Shown here: positions 1-4,747 of the stretch, in pieces
How positions within the stretch are numbered: the first letter of the stretch is position 1
Layout: each line of letters begins with the position of its first letter
Assembly (NCBI GenBank): GCA_900549335.1
Contig: UROJ01000109.1
Location: forward strand, 1 to 5,459
From: an uncultured Collinsella sp.
GTDB lineage: Bacteria > Actinomycetota > Coriobacteriia > Coriobacteriales > Coriobacteriaceae
Direction of reading: 5' to 3'
DNA length: 5,459 bases
Made by a program: the position numbers and the translations under genes
Notes under the pieces: generated by a model
Databases searched by the model: none
What the model was told of the DNA's origin: nothing
What the model saw: only the letters and a program-made list of their open reading frames with translations

Positions 1-78
1 AGCTCGAACAGCTCGAGCGGAACCGCGTCCGGCACGGCATCTGACAACTCGAGCCAAGGCACGGCATCGGGCAACTAA
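1..78 (+). CDS. C-terminal tail of an upstream protein (partial, Ser/Gly/Thr-rich)
   Basis: Frame 1 is open from the window edge to a TAA at 76-78 and encodes 25 residues made almost only of Ser, Gly, Thr, Ala and Asn, with the pattern N-S-S-x-G-T-A-S seen twice. At DNA level 31-49 and 58-76 match at 17 of 19 bases, a 27-base (9-codon) period that keeps the frame. A hairpin terminator lies about 35 bases after the stop, which supports this being a real gene end on this strand. Such tails are usually flexible, low-complexity ends. The function of the protein cannot be told from this fragment, and the frame choice rests only on the stop, the repeat and the terminator. Confidence 0.5.
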   Translation, partial: SSNSSSGTASGTASDNSSQGTASGN

Positions 79-112
79 GCACATTTGCCTCTCATAGATA
101 ACCGACCTGTAC

Positions 113-147
113 AACGGGCGCGAATCGAAAGCGGTTCGCGCCCGTTT
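113..147 (+). terminator. Rho-independent-like terminator after the upstream gene
   Basis: A 12-bp perfect stem pairs 113-124 with 135-146 (core GGGCGCG/CGCGCCC). It can extend inward by a T-G wobble and two more pairs to a four-base AAAG loop. Only three T residues follow, so the U-tract is weak, but the stem is very stable. It lies between the stop at 78 and the promoter near 184. Confidence 0.7.
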
Positions 148-180
148 GCCTTGGGCGCCGCCATGGCGAACGCTATGCGA

Positions 181-189
181 TGGTAAGAT
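181..189 (+). promoter_or_regulatory. Extended -10 promoter element of the LOTUS-domain gene
   Basis: The bases TGGTAAGAT form an extended -10 (TGn followed by TAAGAT, 4 of 6 to TATAAT). No convincing -35 is seen 16-18 bases upstream, which fits an extended -10 promoter. The predicted start of transcription is near 196-198, giving a leader of only about 22 bases that contains the ribosome binding site. Confidence 0.45.
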
Positions 190-190
190 G

Positions 191-206
191 CTTTACATGT
201 GTAAAG
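191..206 (+). promoter_or_regulatory. Operator-like palindrome over the likely transcription start
   Basis: CTTTACA (191-197) and TGTAAAG (200-206) are perfect inverted repeats around a TG spacer. The core TACATGTGTA fits the TACANNTGTA pattern known for the BlaI/MecI/CopY repressor family. It sits 2 bases after the putative -10 and covers the expected +1, a classic repressor position. The right arm runs into the ribosome binding site. No such repressor is encoded in the window, so the partner is unknown and chance cannot be excluded. Confidence 0.4.
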
Positions 207-218
207 AGGAGATTTGCC

Positions 219-1514
219 ATGAGCAAGACAATAGTTAGGCCCACGCTTTCGCTGGGCAACCACATCTATCTGTATCGCCTGCTGCGCGACGCGATTGGGT
301 GCGGCAAGCAAACGTTTATGACACAGGTCGAGGAGGCGCTCGCCGCCGGCGACATGACCGCTTATGACCTGGGCTTTGAGTCCACGCGTGAGCTGCTCGA
401 GGAGCTCGACGACTGCATTAAGCTGACCGTCTTTAAGGGCGGTCGCCTGTATGCCACCGTCATCGCCAACGAGGCTTGGGATGCCGCCCTTGCCAAGGGC
501 GAGGACAAGCCCAAGGCAGCCAAGGGAGCCAAGCAGTCCTACAAAAAGAAAAAGCGCGGCGAGAAGGACCTCAAGGCCGTGCGTCCCAAGCACGTTAAAC
601 GTCCCAAGCCCGAAGCCATGGTTGAAGCCGTGCCGGAGCCCGAGCCCGAGGCAGAGATCGAAGTCGCTATTGAGGTAACAGCAGAAACCGAAATCACCGC
701 CACGACCGATCCCGAAGTCATATCTGAGCAGGAAACCACTGCGGAGCTCAACGAAGCTCCCAAGTCGACAACCGAAGAAGCCGCTGACCAGCCCGAGACG
801 TCTGCATTCCAAAACAGCGATGTCTTTGGTGACAAGGCCGAGGACGATCAGTCCGACGAGCCCGCAGATCAAGACGCTACCGAGTCGACGCCGGAGCCCG
901 AGGCACCGCAGCCCGCCATCTCGCTCACGGTCGTCTATGACCCCGAGAACGCAAACGCCGGCATCACCACCATGGCATCCACGCCCATCGAGGCAAAGTC
1001 GAGCGTCGAGAATCAGAGCGCTCCGCAAGTCGAGTTCGACACCGCGACCGCAGACGCACCTGCCATCGTCGAGCCCGCAGATTCCGCGACGATGCCGAAA
1101 GCGGACACCGAATCAGTACTCGGCGCCGAACCCGCGCCCGTCATCGAGGTGACGCCCGTCAATGAGCAGGCCTTCGCACCGACGATGGTACCGGCCCCCG
1201 CACCCGTAGCGCCCGCCATCCCCGAGGACTTCCCCGTCGATTTCGCAACCGAGGTCTTCTGCCCCGGCCCGCTTCTGCACCAGTTGTCGACCTATCTCCC
1301 CTACGGCGCCGATACCCTCGGCATCGTCGGCGAGTACTACTGGATCGCCCGCGAGCGCGGTACCATCGAGGCCGCACGAAACCGCGCAAACTTCCCCCTG
1401 CGCTACACGCAGGCCGGCGAGCGCCGCGAGGTTACCGTGCGCATCCGCCGCAACACCACCGGTGGCCTCGGATCCACCTGGGCCATCGATAAAGTCGAAG
1501 AACCCGAGCAGTAA
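219..1514 (+). CDS. OST-HTH/LOTUS-like domain protein with a long acidic linker and an unknown C-terminal domain
   Basis: This encodes 431 residues. The start at 219 is preceded by AGAGGAG (205-211) at 7-base spacing; an in-frame ATG at 180 lacks such a site and lies upstream of the -10. Residues about 14-85 look like an OST-HTH/LOTUS winged helix: helix IYLYRLLRDAI, then MTAYDLGFESTRELLEEL, then the beta strands IKLTVFKGGRLYATVI. In known families LOTUS domains bind RNA, including G-quadruplex RNA, and bacterial copies are often fused to NYN nucleases; no nuclease domain is present here. Residues 93-131 are Lys/Arg-rich. Residues 132-338 are low-complexity Glu/Pro/Ala/Thr, surely disordered. 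Residues 339-431 return to folded character, with aromatic and charged residues (GEYYWIARERGTIEAARNRA, then REVTVRIRRN); I do not recognise this domain. No signal peptide or membrane segment is seen. It appears monocistronic, bounded by terminators. RNA or nucleic-acid binding is inferred from the N-terminus only. Confidence 0.8.
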   Translation: MSKTIVRPTLSLGNHIYLYRLLRDAIGCGKQTFMTQVEEALAAGDMTAYDLGFESTRELLEELDDCIKLTVFKGGRLYATVIANEAWDAALAKGEDKPKAAKGAKQSYKKKKRGEKDLKAVRPKHVKRPKPEAMVEAVPEPEPEAEIEVAIEVTAETEITATTDPEVISEQETTAELNEAPKSTTEEAADQPETSAFQNSDVFGDKAEDDQSDEPADQDATESTPEPEAPQPAISLTVVYDPENANAGITTMASTPIEAKSSVENQSAPQVEFDTATADAPAIVEPADSATMPKADTESVLGAEPAPVIEVTPVNEQAFAPTMVPAPAPVAPAIPEDFPVDFATEVFCPGPLLHQLSTYLPYGADTLGIVGEYYWIARERGTIEAARNRANFPLRYTQAGERREVTVRIRRNTTGGLGSTWAIDKVEEPEQ

Positions 1515-1518
1515 CGAC

Positions 1519-1560
1519 AAACGGCTCAAATCCAAATCAGGATTTGAGCCGTTTTTATTT
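1519..1560 (+). terminator. Intrinsic terminator of the LOTUS-domain gene
   Basis: A perfect 15-bp stem pairs 1519-1533 with 1540-1554 around a six-base loop (AAATCA), followed by TTTTTATTT at 1552-1560. It begins 4 bases after the stop codon. The stem is symmetric, and in the other direction it is followed by only a short T-run, so it could weakly stop read-through from the convergent ettA as well. Confidence 0.92.
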
Positions 1561-1569
1561 GTTGATGTT

Positions 1570-1705
1570 GCGTAACCAACAGCGAGCGGGCCGCAAGTGC
1601 CCCAGGTTGCCGTGAAAGAGGAACGACGCGTACTTCGGTACGCGAGCGACGGCTTGAACGGCAAGATGGGGTGCTTGCGACCCGCGCAGCGTCGAGCAGT
1701 TACGC
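1570..1705. repeat. Long palindromic intergenic element with a UUCG-capped centre
   Basis: The region folds about one axis at 1635.5. Arms 1586-1613 and 1658-1685 are 28 bases each, with 25 pairs (23 Watson-Crick, 2 G-T) and 3 mismatches (1591/1680, 1605/1666, 1606/1665). On the same axis 1627-1633 and 1638-1644 form a perfect 7-bp stem capped by TTCG. GCGTAAC at 1570-1576 and GTTACGC at 1699-1705 close the outside, shifted by 4 bases. It lies between two convergent genes and I see no credible coding use. The form resembles a REP/BIME or a small non-autonomous mobile element, but copy number cannot be seen here. Confidence 0.65.
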
Positions 1706-1725
1706 GGTTTGGAAAACCGCGTAAC
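1699..1725 (-). terminator. Hairpin just after the ettA stop, possible terminator or 3' end stabiliser
   Basis: Bases 1699-1710 and 1714-1725 are perfect 12-bp inverted repeats around a three-base spacer, beginning 3 bases past the ettA stop codon on the minus strand. No T-tract follows on that strand, so it is not a standard intrinsic terminator; it may protect the 3' end of the message. The left arm shares GTTACGC with the outer arm of the palindromic element beside it, and the right arm repeats GCGTAAC of 1570-1576 in direct orientation. Confidence 0.45.
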
Positions 1726-1728
1726 GAT

Positions 1729-3408
1729 CTAGTCGCGCGTCAGCTTGCGGTGAATACGATGCGGCTGGGCTGCATCCTCGCCCAGGCGCTCGATGCGGTT
1801 GGCCTGATAGGCCTCGAAGTTGCCCTCGAACCAATACCAGTTGCCCGGGTTCTCATCGGTGCCCTCCCACGCCAGAATGTGCGTGGCGACACGGTCCAGG
1901 AACATACGGTCGTGGCTAATGACCACCGAGCAGCCCGGGAACTCGAGCAGCGCCGCTTCGAGCGAGGACAGCGTCTCGACGTCGAGGTCGTTCGTGGGCT
2001 CGTCAAGGAGCAGCAGGTTGCCGCCCTGCTTGAGCGTGAGCGCCAGGTTCAGACGGTTGCGCTCGCCACCGGAGAGCACGCCAGCGCGCTTCTGCTGGTC
2101 CTGGCCCTTAAAGCCAAAGCTCGCCACGTACGCGCGGCTGGGGACCTCGGTCTCGCCCACCATCATGTGGTCCAGGCCATCCGAGACGACCTCCCACAGG
2201 TTCTTGTCGGGGTCGATGCCAGAACGGTTCTGGTCGACGTAGGAGATCTTGACGGTCTCGCCCACCTCGAGCTCGCCCGAAGTCAGCGGCTCCAGGCCCA
2301 CGATGGTCTTGAAGAGCGTAGTCTTGCCCACACCGTTGGGGCCGATGACGCCCACGATGCCGTTACGCGGCAGGGTGAAAGAAAGGTCGTCGATGAGCAC
2401 GCGACCGTCGAATTCCTTGTGCAGGTGATGGGCCTCGAGCACCTTGTTACCCAAACGCGGTCCAACGGGAATGCGGATATCGGTCCAGTCGAGCTTCTGG
2501 CTTGCGCGGGCCTCGGCCTCCATCTCCTCGTAGCGAGCCAGACGGGCCTTGTTCTTTGCCTGGCGAGCCTTGGGCGAGCTGCGTACCCACTCGAGCTCGG
2601 CCTCCATGCGCTTGGCGAGCTTGGCGTCGCGGTTGCCCTGCGCCTCGATACGGGCGGCCTTGGTCTCCAGATACGTGGAGTAGTTGCCCTTGTAGGGATA
2701 AAGGTGACCGCGGTCGACCTCGCAGATCCACTCGGCAACGTTATCCAGGAAGTAGCGATCGTGCGTGACGGCAAGCACCGCGCCCTGGTAGTTGTGAAGG
2801 AAGTGCTCGAGCCACAGGATCGACTCAGCGTCTAGGTGGTTTGTGGGCTCGTCAAGCAGCAGCAGGTCGGGAGCCTCGAGCAGCAGCTTGCACAGGGCCA
2901 CGCGACGGCGCTCGCCGCCGGAAAGCACGTTGACCGGCATGTCGGAATCGGGCAGCTGCAGGGCGTCCATGGCCTGGCCGAGCTTGGAATCGATATCCCA
3001 GCCATCAGCGGCGTCGATCTCGTCCTGGAGCTTGCCCATCTCGGCCATGAGGGCGTCCATGTCGCAGTCCGGGTCGCACATCTCCTCGCCGATCTTGTTG
3101 AAGCGATCGACCTTGGCAATCATGTCGCCAAACGCCATGCGCACGTTCTCGATGACGGTCTTGTCGTCGTCGAGCGGCGGCTCCTGCTGCAGGATACCCA
3201 CGGTGTAGCCGGGGGTGAGCCTGGCATCGCCGTTGGAAACTTCCTCGATGCCGGCCATGATCTTGAGCAGGGTCGACTTGCCCATGCCGTTGGGACCCAC
3301 GACGCCGATCTTGGCACCGGGGTAGAAGCTCAGGGTCACGTCGTCAAGGATCACCTTGTCGCCATGGGCCTTGCGAGCCTGATACATCTGGTAGATAAAC
3401 TCCGCCAT
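1729..3408 (-). CDS. ettA: Energy-dependent translational throttle protein EttA (ABC-F ATPase)
   Basis: This encodes 559 residues, the usual length for actinobacterial EttA. It is a soluble twin-ATPase of the ABC-F family; E. coli EttA binds the ribosomal E site and gates early elongation according to ATP/ADP level. The first ABC domain has Walker A GPNGMGKST (38-46), signature LSGGE (162-166), Walker B DLLLLDE (181-187) and switch His216. The second has GPNGVGKTT (356-364), LSGGE (445-449), LLLLDE (465-470) and His499. An Asp/Glu/Met-rich insertion at about 95-135 fits the Arm that contacts L1. The P-site tRNA interaction linker spans about 243-320 and contains ELEWVRSSPKARQAKNKARL. No membrane domain is present and all catalytic residues are intact. 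The start is set by the conserved MAEFIYQM opening; AAGGA lies 12 bases upstream, a rather long spacing. It is probably transcribed alone, since a terminator separates it from sdpI. No strong promoter is visible in 3409-3499. A resistance ABC-F is less likely given the EttA-type N-terminus. Confidence 0.95.
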   Translation of the reverse strand: MAEFIYQMYQARKAHGDKVILDDVTLSFYPGAKIGVVGPNGMGKSTLLKIMAGIEEVSNGDARLTPGYTVGILQQEPPLDDDKTVIENVRMAFGDMIAKVDRFNKIGEEMCDPDCDMDALMAEMGKLQDEIDAADGWDIDSKLGQAMDALQLPDSDMPVNVLSGGERRRVALCKLLLEAPDLLLLDEPTNHLDAESILWLEHFLHNYQGAVLAVTHDRYFLDNVAEWICEVDRGHLYPYKGNYSTYLETKAARIEAQGNRDAKLAKRMEAELEWVRSSPKARQAKNKARLARYEEMEAEARASQKLDWTDIRIPVGPRLGNKVLEAHHLHKEFDGRVLIDDLSFTLPRNGIVGVIGPNGVGKTTLFKTIVGLEPLTSGELEVGETVKISYVDQNRSGIDPDKNLWEVVSDGLDHMMVGETEVPSRAYVASFGFKGQDQQKRAGVLSGGERNRLNLALTLKQGGNLLLLDEPTNDLDVETLSSLEAALLEFPGCSVVISHDRMFLDRVATHILAWEGTDENPGNWYWFEGNFEAYQANRIERLGEDAAQPHRIHRKLTRD

Positions 3409-3499
3409 ATGTCTGTTCTATCCTTTCTACCTGCTGTTTCCCTATTCTTGATTCGCTTTAGTGGAAACGAAATGAGGGAACCAGCTCTGAAACGTAACG

Positions 3500-3526
3500 A
3501 AAAAGGGGCATGGTTGCCCACACCCC
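3500..3526 (-). terminator. Intrinsic terminator of the sdpR-sdpI operon
   Basis: Read on the minus strand, GGGGTGTGG (3526-3518) pairs with CCATGCCCC (3513-3505) around a GCAA tetraloop, with two central wobbles, and is followed by TTTTT (3504-3500). It lies about 65 bases after the sdpI stop and about 90 bases before the ettA start, so it ends the operon. If a promoter lay between the sdpI stop and the hairpin it could instead attenuate ettA, but I find no good promoter there. Confidence 0.82.
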
Positions 3527-3592
3527 CTAATACTACCTGGGAAAAGTCCTCCGGAACATACTATGAACTGCGTACGCTAGTTTTCCGCAACC

Positions 3593-4297
3593 TTAACGAG
3601 CGGCTCGCTGCGATTTGCGCCACAACAGATACGAGTAGACGTAGACGGCTCCAACCGAACCAAACGCCAGAACCGCAATCACCGCGGCGACGACTTCACT
3701 CGAAAGCACGCTGCCCGCCACGCCCATCACAATCAGGCCAATACCCAGCACCATAAAGCAGGCGCCGCCAAAACGCTGCGTACGGCGCCAGTTCTCGGGA
3801 TCGGCAAGCGCCCAAGGTGTCTTGATACCGAGCGTATAGTTCTGCTTCACACGCGGCAAGTAGTTGCCTACGCCGATGAACAGCAAACCGACAACACCGG
3901 AAATCAGCACGTTAACCGAACCGACCGCCGGCACCACGCCCCAGACCGTAAGCTCTCCCAGCCAGCTTATGGCGCACATGAACAAGGTGAAGGCGATTAC
4001 GAAGCCCTGGTAGAACTTGCCCGAGGTTCGATATGCCTCACCTTTGGGGTCGATGCGCGGCACCACGCAGAACATTGCGAGAAGCGCCAGAGGCAGCACG
4101 CCGAGCGCGGAGGCCATCCAGCTAGGACCCCAACCGTCGACGGCGCCGTTCGCGCCCCAGTGCGTGGGAATCTGCGCAGGCAAGCTCGGCATCACCATGA
4201 GGTGCGCTACGACATTGGCGACGCACAGAGCGACCAGCGCGATCCACACGCGCGACGATACCCCCGTGGGGTGAATGCCCTTGTTTTCGTTATTCAT
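3593..4297 (-). CDS. sdpI: SdpI-family membrane protein (immunity/signal protein homologue)
   Basis: This encodes 234 residues with about six hydrophobic segments (roughly 15-36, 60-80, 97-115, 127-145, 176-198 and 201-223). The N-terminus carries a DUF1648-type motif, PSLPAQIPTHWGANGAVDGW (38-57). The loop at 145-178 has the SdpI hallmark NYLPRVKQNYTLGIKTPWAL followed by ENWRRTQRFGG. In Bacillus subtilis SdpI sits in the membrane, protects against the SdpC killing factor and sequesters the repressor SdpR when toxin is bound. The start at 4297 is chosen because AAGGTG lies 6 bases upstream and the ATG overlaps the end of the repressor gene by 8 bases (ATGAATAA), implying translational coupling. 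A longer in-frame start at 4339 would lie well inside the repressor gene. No toxin gene lies in this window, so the role may be immunity to neighbours or envelope stress; that part is inference. Confidence 0.9.
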   Translation of the reverse strand: MNNENKGIHPTGVSSRVWIALVALCVANVVAHLMVMPSLPAQIPTHWGANGAVDGWGPSWMASALGVLPLALLAMFCVVPRIDPKGEAYRTSGKFYQGFVIAFTLFMCAISWLGELTVWGVVPAVGSVNVLISGVVGLLFIGVGNYLPRVKQNYTLGIKTPWALADPENWRRTQRFGGACFMVLGIGLIVMGVAGSVLSSEVVAAVIAVLAFGSVGAVYVYSYLLWRKSQRAAR

Positions 4298-4568
4298 CCT
4301 TATCACCTTCAGTGTTTGTAAAGCCCATAAACCAGCCAATTAAATCCTGCATGACGGTGGTGTTTAAGCTGTATACGATGTTTTGGCCATGGCGCTCGTC
4401 GGTCACCAACCCGGCGTTTTTGAGCGTCGCCAAGTGATGGCTCAGCGACGGCTTACTGATATCGAAATGCTCGGCAAGCTCCCCCGCCGTGCAATTGCCC
4501 TCGCGCAGCAACTCCAAAATGCGCCGTCGCGTTGGATCGGCAAGCGCCTTAAAACCCTCTCCCGGCAT
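4290..4568 (-). CDS. sdpR: ArsR-family autorepressor, SdpR-like
   Basis: This encodes 92 residues, close to Bacillus subtilis SdpR in size. It is a compact winged helix: FKALADPTRRRILELL (6-21) is the classic ArsR opening, TAGELAEHF (27-35) is helix 3, ISKPSLSHHLATLKNAG (37-53) is the recognition helix, and the wing is about 56-69, ending YSLNTTV. The metal-binding ELCVCDL signature of ArsR/SmtB sensors is absent (the only Cys is Cys26), so this is not a typical metal sensor. The SLNTTVMQDLIGWF segment is typical of SdpR-like members. The start at 4568 has AGGAGG (4573-4578) at a tight 4-base spacing; Met codons 18 and 15 bases further upstream lack a good site. It is the first gene of the operon and overlaps sdpI by 8 bases. 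It probably represses its own promoter, whose -35 is flanked by TTAGA/TCTAA repeats. Confidence 0.9.
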   Translation of the reverse strand: MPGEGFKALADPTRRRILELLREGNCTAGELAEHFDISKPSLSHHLATLKNAGLVTDERHGQNIVYSLNTTVMQDLIGWFMGFTNTEGDKDE

Positions 4569-4602
4569 AAGACCTCCTCTCATCATCTCTCATGACGTGC
4601 AC

Positions 4603-4631
4603 ACTATACTCGATATTTAGATGTTTGTCTA
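4603..4631 (-). promoter_or_regulatory. Promoter of the sdpR-sdpI operon
   Basis: On the minus strand the -35 TAGACA (4631-4626, 5 of 6 to TTGACA) and the -10 TATAGT (4608-4603, 5 of 6 to TATAAT) are separated by exactly 17 bases. Transcription should begin near 4596, leaving a leader of about 28 bases before the sdpR start at 4568. This is the best promoter in the window. Confidence 0.82.
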
Positions 4632-4640
4632 ATTATCTAA
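4617..4640. promoter_or_regulatory. Candidate SdpR operator: TTAGA/TCTAA repeats over the -35
   Basis: On the plus strand TTAGA (4617-4621) and TCTAA (4628-4632) form an inverted repeat with a 6-base spacer that overlaps the -35. A further TCTAA follows at 4636-4640, a direct copy 8 bases on. This AT-rich cluster contrasts with its GC-rich surroundings. An ArsR-type dimer bound here would block RNA polymerase, which fits autorepression. Assignment to SdpR is by position only. Confidence 0.55.
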
Positions 4641-4697
4641 TCTCAATGCTTCAAACCACATCAAAGTAAGCGCCGTCGCAACCTATGGGCGATTACC

Positions 4698-4703
4698 TAT
4701 AAT
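4698..4703 (+). promoter_or_regulatory. -10 element of the tcdA promoter (divergent from sdpR)
   Basis: A perfect TATAAT lies 44 bases before the tcdA start codon. The -35 region 17 bases upstream (GTCGCA, 4675-4680) is weak, 3 of 6. Transcription would begin near 4710. The candidate SdpR operator ends 57 bases before this -10, so co-repression is not obvious. Confidence 0.6.
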
Positions 4704-4747
4704 GGCAATAGCTAAAACACGATTCGCTTCCCCATCGGAGGATGTCT

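Noticed and set aside
180..218. Upstream in-frame ATG at 180 for the LOTUS gene
   Set aside because: It has no ribosome binding site, and the putative promoter and palindrome lie inside the extra stretch. The ATG at 219 has a good site.
339..431. Second entry in the findings list, titled None
   Set aside because: It carries no observation and should be ignored; 339-431 are residue numbers of the C-terminal domain, not bases.
75..1028. 317-codon open frame on the minus strand opposite the LOTUS gene
   Set aside because: It mirrors the biased Glu/Pro/Ala codons of the real gene, giving Gly/Leu-rich nonsense, runs through the terminator hairpin and has no recognisable domain.
1113..1664. 183-codon minus-strand frame reading through half of the palindromic element and the LOTUS gene terminator
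   Set aside because: It covers a perfect terminator and a coding region on the other strand, with no domain. It would become interesting only if the element part proved to be a conserved peptide.
1597..2835. 412-codon open frame on the plus strand opposite ettA
   Set aside because: The opposite strand encodes an intact EttA with all motifs. This frame arises from GC-rich codon bias and starts inside the palindromic element.
3533..3559. Eight-residue minus-strand open frame before the 3500-3526 hairpin, considered as a leader peptide for ettA attenuation
   Set aside because: It has no ribosome binding site and no good promoter upstream, and no anti-terminator pairing was found. A simple operon terminator explains the hairpin.
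2836..3756. 306-codon open frame on the plus strand opposite the ettA N-terminus and the sdpI end
   Set aside because: It spans two real genes and a terminator on the other strand and shows no family features.
4298..4339. Longer in-frame start of sdpI at 4339
   Set aside because: It would overlap sdpR by 50 bases. The start at 4297 has a proper ribosome binding site and a coupled ATGAATAA overlap.
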